This document shows positions 11,275-21,230 of a stretch of DNA of 64,000 bases, in pieces. The stretch's first letter is position 1; each line of letters opens with the position of its first letter. Both the position numbers and the translations under genes were made by a program. The DNA comes from Luteimonas saliphila (GTDB taxonomy: Bacteria > Pseudomonadota > Gammaproteobacteria > Xanthomonadales > Xanthomonadaceae). Below the pieces are notes generated by a model. That model searched no databases, was not told the DNA's origin, and saw only the letters and a program-made list of their open reading frames with translations. The DNA is taken from contig NZ_JAETWA010000013.1 of NCBI RefSeq assembly GCF_016774335.1, positions 39,777-103,776 on the forward strand, in the 5' to 3' direction.

Positions 11275-12513
11275 TCAGACCCGCTTGAACACCAGCGTCC
11301 CGTTCGTCCCACCGAACCCGAACGAATTCGACAACGCGATGTCGATCTTCGCCTCGCGCGCCGTATGCGGCACGTAGTCGAGGTCGCAGCCCTCGGACGG
11401 GTTGTCGAGGTTGATCGTCGGCGGGATCACGCCGGCATGGATCGCCATGGCCGAGAACACCGCCTCGACCCCGCCGGCGGCACCGAGCAGGTGCCCGGTC
11501 ATCGACTTGGTCGAGCTGACCATCAGCTTCGACGCATGCGCGCCGAACACCGACTTGATACCCATGGTCTCGGCCAGGTCGCCCTGTGGCGTGGACGTGC
11601 CGTGCGCGTTGATGTATCCGACCGCGGACGGATCGATGCCGGCATCCCGGATCGCGGCGACCATGCAGCGCGCCCCGCCCTCGCCGTTCTCGCTGGGCGC
11701 GGTCATGTGGTGCGCATCGCCGCTCATGCCGAAGCCGGCCAGCTCGGCGTAGATGCGCGCGCCGCGCGCCTTCGCGCGCTCGTACTCTTCCAGCACCAGC
11801 ACGCCGGCGCCGTCGCCCATGACGAAACCGTCGCGATCGCGGTCCCAGGGACGCGATGCCTGTTGCGGATCATCGTTGCGCGTGGACAGCGCCTTCATCG
11901 CGCAGAAGCCGCCGACCGAGGTCGGGGTGGTCGCGAACTCGGCGCCGCCGGCGATCATCGCGTCGGCATCGCCGTACTGGATCATCCGCGCCGCCAGCCC
12001 GATGTTGTGGGTGGCCGTGGTGCAGGCGGTGACCACAGCGATGTTCGGTCCCTTCGCGCCGGTGATGATCGAGACATGGCCGGAGATCATGTTGATGATC
12101 GTGCTCGGCACGTAGAACGGCGAGATCTTGCGCGGGCCGCCCTCGTGGTACTTGATCGCCGTGTCTTCGATGCCCTTGAGGCCGCCGATGCCGGCGCCGA
12201 TCGCCACGCCGATGCGGTCGGCCGCCTCGCCGGACACTTCAAGTCCGGCATCGGCGATCGACATCAACGCCGCCGCCACGCCGTAGTGCACGAAGGGATC
12301 CATCTTCTTGATGTCCTTCGCGGCGATCCATTGCGAGGCATCGAAGTCCTTGACCTGGCCGGCGATGCGGGTCGCGAACGCGGACGGGTCGAAGTGGGTG
12401 ATCGGGCCGATCCCGGACCGGCCGTTGACGATGCCGTCCCAGCTCGACGCCAGGTCGTTGCCGAGCGGCGACAGGATGCCGATGCCGGTAATGGCGACGC
12501 GGCGCTTGGACAT
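11275..12513 (-). CDS. fabF: 3-oxoacyl-ACP synthase II
   Basis: Condensing enzyme for fatty acid elongation, 412 residues. The Cys-His-His triad is seen at Cys164 ([10 protein letters not shown]), His304 ([11 protein letters not shown]) and His341 ([10 protein letters not shown]). Start [10 protein letters not shown] is preceded by a strong GAGGAGAGAG ribosome binding site; the open frame extends 20 codons further but without family similarity. It lies 185 bp after acpP, with a small hairpin between them. The chain ends [12 protein letters not shown], as is usual. Confidence 0.97.
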   Translation of the reverse strand: MSKRRVAITGIGILSPLGNDLASSWDGIVNGRSGIGPITHFDPSAFATRIAGQVKDFDASQWIAAKDIKKMDPFVHYGVAAALMSIADAGLEVSGEAADRIGVAIGAGIGGLKGIEDTAIKYHEGGPRKISPFYVPSTIINMISGHVSIITGAKGPNIAVVTACTTATHNIGLAARMIQYGDADAMIAGGAEFATTPTSVGGFCAMKALSTRNDDPQQASRPWDRDRDGFVMGDGAGVLVLEEYERAKARGARIYAELAGFGMSGDAHHMTAPSENGEGGARCMVAAIRDAGIDPSAVGYINAHGTSTPQGDLAETMGIKSVFGAHASKLMVSSTKSMTGHLLGAAGGVEAVFSAMAIHAGVIPPTINLDNPSEGCDLDYVPHTAREAKIDIALSNSFGFGGTNGTLVFKRV

Positions 12514-12582
12514 GGTCGACTCTCTCCTCACTGCATGGGACGGCGCTGCACGCCACGATGCGGCGCGCCGCAAAACACGCGA

Positions 12583-12600
12583 GGCCGCAAAAAGCGGCCC
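12583..12600 (-). other. Hairpin between acpP and fabF
   Basis: On the minus strand GGGCCGC and GCGGCCTC flank a TTTTT loop, giving a short GC-rich stem within the 185-bp acpP-fabF gap. There is no clean run of T after the stem. It may act as a partial terminator or processing site that keeps acpP mRNA more abundant than fabF mRNA, but this is only inferred from its position. Confidence 0.35.
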
Positions 12601-12698
12601 CGGTGTTGTTTCAGGTCGACCGGTTCAACGGTCGACGGATGGCATCGCCTGCGCGGCTGCGCCGGGCCGGATGCGACCGGGCGTGGAGCCGACGGGCA

Positions 12699-12938
12699 TC
12701 ACGCCTTGACGTGGGCCTTGATGTAATCGATCGCCTGCTGCACCGAGGTGATCTTCTCGGCTTCCTCGTCGGGGATCTCGCACTCGAACTCTTCCTCGAG
12801 TGCCATCACGAGTTCGACGGTGTCGAGCGAATCCGCGCCGAGGTCGTCCACGAAGGAAGCGCTGGCGCTGACCTCCTCTTCCTTGACGCCCAGTTGTTCG
12901 ACCACGATCTTCTTGACGCGTTCTTCGATGCTGCTCAT
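12699..12938 (-). CDS. acpP: Acyl carrier protein
   Basis: Acidic 79-residue carrier of growing acyl chains. The phosphopantetheine site is Ser37 in the [18 protein letters not shown] motif. It is almost identical to other proteobacterial AcpP along its length. Start MSSIEERV and length fit the family exactly. It lies 189 bp after fabG and before fabF. Confidence 0.98.
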   Translation of the reverse strand: MSSIEERVKKIVVEQLGVKEEEVSASASFVDDLGADSLDTVELVMALEEEFECEIPDEEAEKITSVQQAIDYIKAHVKA

Positions 12939-13127
12939 TGGCTGTTGGCTCCGCGGAGGCTGTTTCGGTGACAAGTGTAAGGGCTGATCCGGGGGGAGGA
13001 TAGCGCGTTGCCGCCGCGCGGCCCCGGGAGTGTGGATGCGGACCGCGAATCCGGTCACGCAATCCCTTTGGAATCGGCAACTTAGGGTGTGTCGCGGCCA
13101 GGCCGCGCCCACCCTGGAACGTCTCCC

Positions 13128-13871
13128 TCAGGGCATGTACATGCCGCCGTTGACGTGCAGGGTTTCGCCGGTGATGTAGCCGGCGCCGGGACCGGCGAGG
13201 AACGCGACCGCACTGGCGATGTCCGCGGCCTGGCCGAGACGGCCGAGCGCGATCTGGCCGATCAATGCGTTCTTCGCGTCCTCCGGCAGCACGGCGGTCA
13301 TGTCGGTCTCGATGAAGCCGGGGGCGACCACGTTCACTGTGACGCCACGCGAACCGATCTCCTTGGCCAGCGACTTGCCGAAGGCGATGATGCCGGCCTT
13401 GGCCGCGGCGTAGTTGGTCTGCCCGGCGTTGCCGGTAACGCCGACCACCGAGGCGATGCTGATGATGCGGCCCTTGCGCGCCTTCATCATGCCGCGCATC
13501 ACCGCCTTCGACGCGCGGTAGACGCTGGTGAGGTTGGTGTCGAGGATCGCCTGCCAGTCCTCGTCCTTCATCCGCATCAGCAGGTTGTCGCGGGTGATGC
13601 CGGCGTTGTTGACCAGGATCGAGATCGCGCCCACGTCCTTGCCGATCGACTCGACCAGTGCCTCGATCGCGCCGGGTTCGGCGACATCCAGCACGCGGCC
13701 ATGGCCGCCGTGCGCCGCGAGACGCGCGGCGATCGCCTGCGCGCCGGCTTCGGAGGTGGCGGTGCCGACCACGGTCGCGCCTTGCGCGGCCAGCAGGTCG
13801 GCGATCGCGGCGCCGATGCCGCGGCTGGCGCCGGTGACCAGCGCGATCTCGCCGTGCAGGGGTTGGGTCAT
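13128..13871 (-). CDS. fabG: 3-oxoacyl-ACP reductase
   Basis: NADPH-dependent ketoreductase of fatty acid synthesis, 247 residues. Cofactor motif TGASRGIG near residues 13-20, NNAG at 88-91, and catalytic Ser141, Tyr154 and Lys158 are all present. The start MTQPLHGEIALVTG is chosen over upstream in-frame codons because the family begins about ten residues before TGASRGIG. The gene follows fabD by 31 bp, and acpP comes next. Confidence 0.97.
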   Translation of the reverse strand: MTQPLHGEIALVTGASRGIGAAIADLLAAQGATVVGTATSEAGAQAIAARLAAHGGHGRVLDVAEPGAIEALVESIGKDVGAISILVNNAGITRDNLLMRMKDEDWQAILDTNLTSVYRASKAVMRGMMKARKGRIISIASVVGVTGNAGQTNYAAAKAGIIAFGKSLAKEIGSRGVTVNVVAPGFIETDMTAVLPEDAKNALIGQIALGRLGQAADIASAVAFLAGPGAGYITGETLHVNGGMYMP

Positions 13872-13902
13872 GACAGCTCCCTTTGGTTCGAGCGTTGGAG
13901 GA

Positions 13903-14850
13903 TCAGGCGGCCGCCCAGTCGGCGAGCGCGGACTCGAAGTCGCCGACGCCGCCGATGGCGCGCGCATCGAGGTCCTTGTCGATGCGCCTGGCGAGCCCGG
14001 TCAGCACCTTTCCCGGGCCGCACTCGGCGATGCGCGAGGCCCCCTTGCCGGCGAGCGCACGCACGCAGCCGGTCCACTGCACCGGCAGGTAGAGCTGGCG
14101 CACCAGCGCGTCGCGGATCGCCTGCACGCCCTGGTGCACTTCCGCGTCCACGTTCTGCACCACGGGCAAGGCGGGTTCGCGCCAGGCCAGGCCGGCCATG
14201 GTTTCCGACAGCCGGTTCGCGGCCTCGCGCATCATCGGCGTGTGCGAAGGCACGCTGACGGCCAGTTTCACCGTCTTGCGCACGCCCCGTTCCGCCAGCA
14301 GCGCCAGCGCGCGCTCGACCGCCGCGGCATCGCCGCCGATCACGATCTGGCCGGGCGAGTTGTAGTTCGCGGGCACCACCACGTCGCTGTGCGAGGCGGC
14401 CTTGCAGACTTCCTCCACCAGCGCGTCCTCGGCACCGATCACGGCCGCCATCGCGCCGGTCCCGGCAGGCGCGGCATCCTGCATCAGCTGGCCGCGGATC
14501 CGCACCAGGTGCGCGCCATCCTTCAGCGACAACGCGCCGGCCGCGACCAGCGCGGCGTACTCGCCGAGGCTGTGCCCGGCGAGCAGCGCGGGCTGCGCGC
14601 CATCCTGCGCCTGCCATGCGCGCCAGACCGCGACCCCGGCCGCCAGCAGCGCCGGTTGCGTGTACTCGGTACGGTTGAGCTGTTCCTCCGGGCCGCCCTG
14701 CGACAGCGCCCACAGGTCGACCCCGGCGCCGTCCGACGCCTCGTCGAAGGTCTCGCGCACGACGCGATGCAGTTCCGAGAGTTCCGCGAGCATGCCCACC
14801 GACTGCGAGCCCTGCCCGGGAAACACGAACGCGAGTTGCGGATCGGTCAC
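13903..14850 (-). CDS. fabD: Malonyl-CoA:ACP transacylase
   Basis: Transfers malonyl groups from CoA to ACP. It has 315 residues. FVFPGQGSQSVGM at the N-terminus, catalytic Ser94 in AGHSLGEYAA and His203 in VPSHTPMM identify it. The start is taken as GTG at 14850 because the family starts a few residues before the GQGSQ motif; the ATG at 14955 would add 35 dissimilar residues. A GGAAG sequence precedes the GTG. It is separated from fabH by a 354-bp gap with a palindromic repeat. Confidence 0.96.
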   Translation of the reverse strand: MTDPQLAFVFPGQGSQSVGMLAELSELHRVVRETFDEASDGAGVDLWALSQGGPEEQLNRTEYTQPALLAAGVAVWRAWQAQDGAQPALLAGHSLGEYAALVAAGALSLKDGAHLVRIRGQLMQDAAPAGTGAMAAVIGAEDALVEEVCKAASHSDVVVPANYNSPGQIVIGGDAAAVERALALLAERGVRKTVKLAVSVPSHTPMMREAANRLSETMAGLAWREPALPVVQNVDAEVHQGVQAIRDALVRQLYLPVQWTGCVRALAGKGASRIAECGPGKVLTGLARRIDKDLDARAIGGVGDFESALADWAAA

Positions 14851-15060
14851 GCCGGCTTCCGGAGGAAAAACAGGGCGCGATGATACGGGCAAACGCGGGG
14901 CCTCGTCTGTACCGAGGCGTATGCCGCGCGGGTACGATCCCTGGAAACCCGGCATCGCCCGGGGCTGCCGTCGAATCCCGGGCGTTTCCCTTCGGGGAGT
15001 GCGTGGCGCGCCTGCTGGCAGCGCACCCTCCTCCTGTCACATCGGCCCATCCCATTCGTC

Positions 15061-15134
15061 ATTTCGACCGCAGGGAGAAATCTCGGGGCAGCAGTCCGCA
15101 ATGCAACGGCAGGGTTTCTCCCTGCGGTCGAAAT
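15061..15134. repeat. MITE-like palindromic repeat in the 354-bp fabH-fabD gap
   Basis: A perfect 20-bp inverted repeat: 15061-15080 (ATTTCGACCGCAGGGAGAAA) and its complement at 15115-15134, separated by 34 bases. Related ends occur at 54604-54694 and a half element near 39650. The gap 14851-15204 otherwise shows nothing recognisable. The structure could form a strong hairpin in the fabH-fabD transcript. Confidence 0.8.
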
Positions 15135-15204
15135 GGCAGTGGAAGTCGCATCGAAACGACAGATGGCGATGACCCGTCCCCCGGGCGCGCCTGCTGGCAC
15201 AGGA

Positions 15205-16188
15205 TCAGTAGCGCAGCAGCGCCGAGCCCCAGGTGAAGCCGCCGCCGAAGGCTTCGAGCAGCAGCAGCTGGCCACGCTGCACCTTGCCCGAGCGCACCGC
15301 CTCGTCGAGCGCCAGCGGCACCGAACCCGAGGACGTGTTGCCGTGCCTGTCGACGGTGACGATCACGCGCTCCATCGGCATGTCCAGGCGCTTGGCCGTG
15401 GCCTCGATGATGCGCAGGTTGGCCTGGTGCGGGATCAGCCAGTCGATGTCGTGGCGGTCGAGGCCGTTGGCTTCGAGCGTTTCCTCGACCACCGAGTCCA
15501 GTGCCTTGACCGCGTACTTGAACACGTCGCTGCCGGACATGCGGATGCGCACGCCCGCGTTCTTCTCGTTCTCCCGGAACCCGACCGACACGCCGACGGG
15601 GTTCCAGAGCAACTCCTTCTTGCCGCCATCGGCGTGCAGGTGGGTGCTGAGGATGCCGGTCTCGTCATCGGCCTTGAGCACCACCGCGCCGGCGCCGTCG
15701 CCGAACAGAACGCAGGTCTCGCGTTCGGTCCAGTCGACCATGCGGGTCAGGGTTTCGGAGCCCACCACCAGCACCGTCTTCGCGTCGCCACAGCGGATGA
15801 ACTTGTCGGCGACCGAAAGCGCGTACAGGAAACCCGAGCACGCGGCGTTGACGTCGAACGCGCCGCAGCCGGCGATGCCCAGCCGATGCTGCAGCAGGCA
15901 GGCCGAGGACGGGAAGATCAGGTCGGGCGTCGTGGTGCCGAGGACGATCAGGTCGATCTCGTCCGCCGCCACGCCGGCCGCCTCCATCGCCCGCAGCGAG
16001 GCCTGGAACGCGAGGTCCACCGTGGTCTCGCCTTCGGCGGCGATGTGGCGTTCGCGGATGCCGGTGCGCGACGCGATCCATTCGTCGCTGGTGTCGACGA
16101 TCTTCGACAGGTCGTCGTTGGTCAGCACCTTGGAGGGCAGGTAGCTGCCGGTACCGGCGATACGGGAATACAGTCGCTCGCTGCTCAT
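15205..16188 (-). CDS. fabH: 3-oxoacyl-ACP synthase III
   Basis: Initiating condensing enzyme using acyl-CoA and malonyl-ACP, 327 residues. The Cys-His-Asn triad is Cys117 ([11 protein letters not shown]), His253 ([10 protein letters not shown]) and Asn283 ([10 protein letters not shown]). Start [18 protein letters not shown] fits the family; 29 upstream in-frame codons do not. The C-terminus reads [13 protein letters not shown] as expected. It lies 113 bp after rpmF. plsX, which sits between these genes in E. coli, is absent. Confidence 0.97.
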   Translation of the reverse strand: MSSERLYSRIAGTGSYLPSKVLTNDDLSKIVDTSDEWIASRTGIRERHIAAEGETTVDLAFQASLRAMEAAGVAADEIDLIVLGTTTPDLIFPSSACLLQHRLGIAGCGAFDVNAACSGFLYALSVADKFIRCGDAKTVLVVGSETLTRMVDWTERETCVLFGDGAGAVVLKADDETGILSTHLHADGGKKELLWNPVGVSVGFRENEKNAGVRIRMSGSDVFKYAVKALDSVVEETLEANGLDRHDIDWLIPHQANLRIIEATAKRLDMPMERVIVTVDRHGNTSSGSVPLALDEAVRSGKVQRGQLLLLEAFGGGFTWGSALLRY

Positions 16189-16301
16189 CTCGGGGACGGC
16201 CCTCGGATCGATGCGGGCGGCCTCCATGCCGCGGGGTCGCCGCAGCGCGGACGCCGTCGGCATGCCGATGTCCACCGGGCCCGCACGCGGGCCCGGACGG
16301 G

Positions 16302-16496
16302 TCAGTCTTCCTCGACGACCTTGACCTTCGGCTGGATCACCTGCTTGCCGCGGTAGTAGCCGTCGGCGGTGATGTGGTGGCGCAGGTGGGTCTCGCCCGA
16401 GGTCGGGTCGGTGGCGAGCTGCTTCGCCGTCAGCGCGTCGTGGGAACGACGCATGCCACGACGGGACGGGGTGACGCGGGATTTCTGCACAGCCAT
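16302..16496 (-). CDS. rpmF: 50S ribosomal protein L32
   Basis: Small basic ribosomal protein of 64 residues beginning [20 protein letters not shown], the L32 signature. No zinc-binding Cys pairs are present, so it is the zinc-free C- form. It follows yceD by 79 bp and starts the classic yceD-rpmF-fab order. Confidence 0.98.
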   Translation of the reverse strand: MAVQKSRVTPSRRGMRRSHDALTAKQLATDPTSGETHLRHHITADGYYRGKQVIQPKVKVVEED

Positions 16497-16575
16497 GGGA
16501 TTGCTCCAGGAACGATTCGGTTGTTGCGACTGCTCGGGTCCGCCATGACGGCGCGGAACGCTTCGATTGTGTGGT

Positions 16576-17085
16576 TCAACTCTGCTTCTTTAGCGCCGCC
16601 AGCCCCGCGAAGGGATTGGCACGCACCTCTTCTTCCGCGGACACCGGCCAGTCGCGCTCCACCGCTTCGGAGCCCGGTTTCACCGGCACCACCGGGATGG
16701 CGAGGATCAACTCGTCCTCCACCAGTTCCAGCGGCCGCAGCACGCCGTCCTGCGGCACCAGCAGCGGCTCGTAGCCGGCCGGCAGCCCGGCCTCGTCCGC
16801 CTCGTCGCGGATCAGGCCCAGCCGCTGCACCGACCGCACCGGGAACAGGAACGGCTGCAGGGTGCGCTGGCATTGCAGCGGCAACTCCGCATCGATCCTC
16901 AGTTCCAGGTACGGGACCTGCATGGTGTCGCGATCGAACCCGAGCGCGAAGACCACCTCGCCCCCGGTGCCGGACAGCGCGTCGCGCAGCCTCGCCAGCG
17001 CGGACAACGCGACCCGGCCTTCGAATTCCCGCCGCGAGGCAACCATTCGCCAGGCGTCCAGGGTCTCGGGCATTTCCGCGGACAT
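16576..17085 (-). CDS. yceD: YceD family protein (DUF177)
   Basis: Protein of 169 residues in the DUF177/YceD family, linked in other bacteria to 23S rRNA accumulation. Typical features are the CQRTLQPF motif in the middle and the C-terminal [14 protein letters not shown]. Start at ATG 17085 is preferred by family length. It is the first gene of the minus-strand fatty acid block and is divergent from the 17219 gene, leaving 133 bp for promoters in both directions. Confidence 0.93.
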   Translation of the reverse strand: MSAEMPETLDAWRMVASRREFEGRVALSALARLRDALSGTGGEVVFALGFDRDTMQVPYLELRIDAELPLQCQRTLQPFLFPVRSVQRLGLIRDEADEAGLPAGYEPLLVPQDGVLRPLELVEDELILAIPVVPVKPGSEAVERDWPVSAEEEVRANPFAGLAALKKQS

Positions 17086-17218
17086 AAGCCGCTGAATTTT
17101 AAGGATGCCGGCTGGCCCTGTCAAACAGGCCCCGGATCGGCAACTCCCTGAAGCGGCAGGGAATTTGCCGCCGCTGCCGGCCCGGGGCAGACTGCACCCC
17201 CGCCCCGGGAGCGTCATT

Positions 17219-17578
17219 GTGACCCTGTTTGCCCTTTCCCTGCTGCTGGTCGCGGCCATGCTCGCGCTGTCGTTCTGGCTGCGCCGCCGGGGTGGGCGCC
17301 GCAACCGGGCGATGGCGCAGCTGCTGGATTCGGCCGATGCGCTGGAGGACCGGCTGCGGGCCGCGCGCTCGGAGATCGAGGCGATCGCCGGCGACGAGCA
17401 GAACCCGGTGCGCGAGGCGATGCAGGAAATGCTGCGGCAGCGGCTGTGGCTGCAGTTGCACGGCCGGGAGGCGTCGCTGGAGCAGCTCGATACGGTGCGC
17501 GCCTCGATCGATGCGGCCCGCGACAACATCGAGACGCAGCTGCTGCAGATCGAACGCGCACGCGCGTCGTTGCACTGA
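17219..17578 (+). CDS. Small membrane-anchored coiled-coil protein, function unknown
   Basis: A 119-residue protein starting at GTG with a good GGGAGC ribosome binding site eight bases upstream. Residues 1-20 form one hydrophobic segment, followed by a basic stretch RRRGGRRNR and then mainly charged helix (ALEDRLRAARSEIEAIAGDE and later LEQLDTVRASIDAARDNIE) with heptad-like character. The frame continues upstream to 17105 without plausible coding. It ends 18 bp before maf, so the two are likely co-transcribed. I do not recognise a named family. Confidence 0.75.
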   Translation: MTLFALSLLLVAAMLALSFWLRRRGGRRNRAMAQLLDSADALEDRLRAARSEIEAIAGDEQNPVREAMQEMLRQRLWLQLHGREASLEQLDTVRASIDAARDNIETQLLQIERARASLH

Positions 17579-17596
17579 ACGGCGACCCGGACCGGC

Positions 17597-18172
17597 ATGC
17601 CAGGGCTCGTCCTCGCCTCCACGTCGCGCTATCGGGCGGAACTGCTGGCGCGCCTGCGCCTGCCGTTCGACACCGCGCGACCCGACGTCGACGAGCGCCC
17701 CCTGCCCGGCGAAGCGCCCGGCTCGCTGGCGCTGCGCCTGGCGGGCGCCAAGGCCGAGGCGGTCTCGGCGCGGCGGCCGGATGCGGTGGTGATCGGTTCC
17801 GACCAGGTCGCGAGCTGCGACGGCCAGGTGCTCGGCAAGCCCGGGACGCACGAGGCGGCGATCGCGCAACTGCAGGCGATGTCCGGGCGCGAGGCGGTGT
17901 TCCTGACCGCGGTGGCGGTCGCGGGCCCCGACGGCGCGACCGGCCATGCGCTGGACACCACCACGGTCCGCTTCCGCCCGCTGGGAGACGACGACATCGC
18001 CCGCTACGTCGAATTCGAGCAGCCGCTCGATTGCGCGGGCAGCTTCAAATGCGAGGGGCTCGGGATCGCGCTGTTCGACGCGATCGACACCCGGGACCCG
18101 ACCGCTCTCGTCGGCCTGCCGCTGATCGCCACCGCGCGGTTGCTGCGCGCCCGCGGTTTCGCCATTCCCTGA
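17597..18172 (+). CDS. maf: Maf family nucleoside triphosphate pyrophosphatase
   Basis: Hydrolyses non-canonical nucleotides; 191 residues. LVLASTSRYRAELLARL at the N-terminus, DERPLPGE, the catalytic region VVIGSDQVASCDGQVLGKPG, and GSFKCEGLGIALFD are family motifs. The pattern resembles YceF, the m7GTP pyrophosphatase of E. coli, rather than YhdE. In E. coli yceF is likewise beside yceD-rpmF, here in divergent orientation. Start: ATG 18 bp after the small membrane gene. Confidence 0.93.
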   Translation: MPGLVLASTSRYRAELLARLRLPFDTARPDVDERPLPGEAPGSLALRLAGAKAEAVSARRPDAVVIGSDQVASCDGQVLGKPGTHEAAIAQLQAMSGREAVFLTAVAVAGPDGATGHALDTTTVRFRPLGDDDIARYVEFEQPLDCAGSFKCEGLGIALFDAIDTRDPTALVGLPLIATARLLRARGFAIP

Positions 18173-18186
18173 GTTCCCCCGAAGCC

Positions 18187-20058
18187 TCAGTCCGCGGCGT
18201 CGACCCGGATCGGGACTTCGCTCCAGTCCTCCACGCTGCCGTCGGCGCCATGCAGGCGCAGCCCCAGCCAGCGGCGTCCCGTCGGGATCGTCCCAGCTTC
18301 GAGCTTCGCGCGGAAGCCCACGGCGGGGTGCCGCGGATCGGTGGAAATCTTCCAGTACGTCGCCGTCCCCGGGCTGGCCAGGCCGTACTCGGCCACGGCC
18401 GCCGGACGCCCGTCGACCAGCACCTCGACCTTCGCCAGACCGACGCCATCCTTGAACGCCCAGCCGGCCACCTCGAAGTCGCCGGATACGGCGCCGCCGG
18501 AGGGCGGGGTGTCGATCCACGCCATCGCCGGGGTGACGCACGCGCGCTCCTCTTCGCCCGCCTTCGGCGCGTGCGGCAACCCCTCCGGCCACGCCAGCAG
18601 CAGGAAGCGCTGGCGGCCGTGGTCGACGTTGAGCACGCGTGGCGCAGGCAGCGGGCCGAGCAGCCGGCACAGTGCGTGGTAACGCGCCAGCAGGTCGCGG
18701 TAGGGCACGTCGCTCGTGCCGACGACCAGCAGTAACGGCTTCCCGGCCAGCGCTTCGCGCGAAGTGACCTCGAGCCCCCACAACTGCAACTGGGGTGCGC
18801 GGCCGTGTGCGCGGTTGAGCGGATGGTCGAGCACCGGAATGTCGGTTTCGCCGAGCGCGAACCCCAGTTCGGCGCCGATCTTGAAGTTGTCGGCCAGCAG
18901 CCGGGTGTCGGCGGGCAGCCCGGCGCGGGCGCGACGCACCTCGTCGGCCAGCACGTCCCAGCCCGCGAAATTGGACGGATACCACTTCAGCGCGGCCGCG
19001 CGCGCGCGCAGCTCCGGCGTCGACACCGCGACGTGGTAGCCCAGCACCGCCACCAGCCCGACCGCCGCCAGCGACCAAGTCGCGACGCGCACCGCCCTCG
19101 GCCAGCCGGCGATCGCCGCCGGCAGCAGCGGCAGCAGCGCGACATAGCCCGGCAGCGGCCAGTGGAAGCTGACCCGCTCGGTGTCGGCGAAGAAGCCGAG
19201 CCCGAAGAAGCCGACGATGACGATCGCACCGCTGAGCGCCAGCAACCGCAGCGCCGGATCGTCCGCGCGATGGAACTTCCACGCGGCCCACAGCAATGCC
19301 ACGAACAGCAGCGGCGTCACCAGCGCGGCCTGGATGCCGAGAAACGCGACGCCATCCGGATGCAGGGCCCAGGGATGGCGGTCCACGAGCTGGAAGCGCA
19401 GTCCGGCCTCCGCGTTCTCGATGTTCCAGGCCAGCAGCGGCATCCATGCCGCCGCGCCGAAGGCGATCGCGATGATCAGACGCGGATCGCGCAGCAGCTC
19501 GCGTCCCCGCGCGATCAGCAGCAGCGCGACGAAGCCCGCGCCGATCGCGGCGATGAAGCGATAGTGGCTCAGCGCGCCGATCGCCAGGGCGAACGCGAGC
19601 TGCACGGCGTTGGCGTGGGTCACGCCGCGGAACATCCTCGTCAGCGCGTCCAGGGCAAGCAGTGTCGCCAGCGCCATCAGCACGTCCGGCAGCGCCATCA
19701 CTCCGATCATGCCGAACAGCGGCAGCACCAGCGCGGCGCAGCCGGCGGTCCAGGCCTGGCGCTCATCGAACTGGCGTCGGGTGATCGCCACCACCAGCCA
19801 GGGCAGCAGCGCCGACACCAGCAGGAACAGCGATCGCGCCGCGAGCACTCCGTCGCCGAACAACGTGCCGCCCAGGCGGATCGTCCAGGCGGTGAGGCCC
19901 GGCAGGTCCGAGTAGGCCCACGCCAGGTGGCGACCTTCCTGCCAGTAGAACGCCTCGTCGACGAACAGCGGCAGGCGCGCGGCCACCACCAGCTTGACCA
20001 GCACGACCGCCGACCAGAGCGTGATGAACGCCGCACGCATGCCTTCCCGTTCCCGCAT
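18187..20058 (-). CDS. Glycosyltransferase family 39 membrane protein
   Basis: Integral membrane glycosyltransferase of about 623 residues (617 if translation starts at the second Met, 20040). The first luminal loop has the catalytic acidic pair in LPLFVDEAFYWQEGRHLAWAYSD, followed by PGLTAW, as in ArnT and PMT-like enzymes that use polyprenyl-linked sugars. At least ten hydrophobic segments fill the first 400 residues; the last 200 are a soluble domain with a beta-rich end. The acceptor is unknown; lipid A or cell-surface glycan modification is likely. It converges on maf (14 bp) and is divergent from moxR with only 48 bp between starts. Confidence 0.85.
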   Translation of the reverse strand: MREREGMRAAFITLWSAVVLVKLVVAARLPLFVDEAFYWQEGRHLAWAYSDLPGLTAWTIRLGGTLFGDGVLAARSLFLLVSALLPWLVVAITRRQFDERQAWTAGCAALVLPLFGMIGVMALPDVLMALATLLALDALTRMFRGVTHANAVQLAFALAIGALSHYRFIAAIGAGFVALLLIARGRELLRDPRLIIAIAFGAAAWMPLLAWNIENAEAGLRFQLVDRHPWALHPDGVAFLGIQAALVTPLLFVALLWAAWKFHRADDPALRLLALSGAIVIVGFFGLGFFADTERVSFHWPLPGYVALLPLLPAAIAGWPRAVRVATWSLAAVGLVAVLGYHVAVSTPELRARAAALKWYPSNFAGWDVLADEVRRARAGLPADTRLLADNFKIGAELGFALGETDIPVLDHPLNRAHGRAPQLQLWGLEVTSREALAGKPLLLVVGTSDVPYRDLLARYHALCRLLGPLPAPRVLNVDHGRQRFLLLAWPEGLPHAPKAGEEERACVTPAMAWIDTPPSGGAVSGDFEVAGWAFKDGVGLAKVEVLVDGRPAAVAEYGLASPGTATYWKISTDPRHPAVGFRAKLEAGTIPTGRRWLGLRLHGADGSVEDWSEVPIRVDAAD

Positions 20059-20106
20059 TGCTACGCAACCCCGCTACACTCGAATCCGTATCGAAAGGAG
20101 TGCGCC

Positions 20107-21060
20107 GTGCCCGCCGCCATCCACGAACCGGCCATGCTAACCGACCGCGATCAAGACGCGTTGACGGCGGCGCAGGCCCAGGTGAACGGATTCGTGCTCG
20201 GCAAGGCGCACGAAGTGCGGCTGGCGTTCGTCGCCCTGCTGTCGGACGGACACCTGCTGATCGAGGACCTGCCGGGACTGGGCAAGACCACGCTCGCGCA
20301 TGCGCTCGCCGCGACCCTGGGCCTGGGCTTCCAGCGCGTGCAGTTCACCTCGGACCTGCTGCCCTCGGACATCGTCGGCGTGTCGATCTTCGACGCGCAG
20401 GCGCGGCGGTTCGAGTTCCACCCCGGCCCGGTGTTCGCCAACGTGCTGCTGGCCGACGAGATCAACCGCGCGCCACCGCGCACCCAGAGCGCGCTGCTCG
20501 AGGCGATGGCCGAGCACCAGGTGACGGTCGACGGCACCACCCACCGCCTGCCCGAGCCGTTCTTCGTCATCGCCACCCAGAACCCGGTGGACCTGTCGGG
20601 CACCTATCCGTTGCCGGATTCGCAACTCGACCGGTTCCTGCTGCGGCTCACGCTGGGCTATCCCCACGAGGATGCCGAGCGCGCGCTGCTCTCGGGCGAG
20701 GACCGGCGCGAGCTGATCGCGCAGGCCATGCCGACGCTCGGCGCCGAGGACGTGCTGCGCCTGCGTCGCGCGGTCGCCGGCGTGCACGCCGGCGAAGCGC
20801 TGGTCGCCTATGTGCAGGCGCTGCTGGGCCGCAGTCGCCACGCGGCGGGCGTCCGCGTCGGTCTTTCGCCGCGCGCCGGCATCGCACTGCTGCGGGCGGC
20901 GCGCGCGTACGCGATGCTGCAGGGGCGCAACCATGTGCTGCCCGAGGACGTGCAGGCGCTTTTCGCCCCGGTCGCCGCGCATCGGCTGGTGCCCGGAAGC
21001 GAGGCCGGCGATGGCGCCGCGCTGGCCGAATCGATCCTGCGCGGCGTGCCGGTGGACTAG
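20107..21060 (+). CDS. MoxR family AAA+ ATPase
   Basis: AAA+ chaperone-like ATPase of 317 residues. Walker A LPGLGKTTLAHA near residues 55-65, Walker B VLLADEINRAPPRTQSALLE, sensor ATQNPVDLSGTYPLPDSQLDRF and the C-terminal LSPRAGIALLRAARAYA identify MoxR. The start is GTG at 20107 with AAAGGAG six bases before it. It heads a plus-strand operon with a DUF58 protein and a transglutaminase. Such trios are widespread; the ATPase is thought to help remodel or activate protein complexes. The exact client is unknown. Confidence 0.93.
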   Translation: MPAAIHEPAMLTDRDQDALTAAQAQVNGFVLGKAHEVRLAFVALLSDGHLLIEDLPGLGKTTLAHALAATLGLGFQRVQFTSDLLPSDIVGVSIFDAQARRFEFHPGPVFANVLLADEINRAPPRTQSALLEAMAEHQVTVDGTTHRLPEPFFVIATQNPVDLSGTYPLPDSQLDRFLLRLTLGYPHEDAERALLSGEDRRELIAQAMPTLGAEDVLRLRRAVAGVHAGEALVAYVQALLGRSRHAAGVRVGLSPRAGIALLRAARAYAMLQGRNHVLPEDVQALFAPVAAHRLVPGSEAGDGAALAESILRGVPVD

Positions 21061-21230
21061 GCCGGGGCGATGCCACCGTTCCGAGTCCCTGTGGCCATGC
21101 GCGTCGGCCCGGCGCGGTCCGGACGCGAGTCGCGACGCCGTACGATCGTCGCATCGAACTCGCCGATCGCGCCACACGCCGGACGGACCGGCACGCGGCG
21201 CGCGACGGCCGCCGCCGTCTTCGGACGCTG

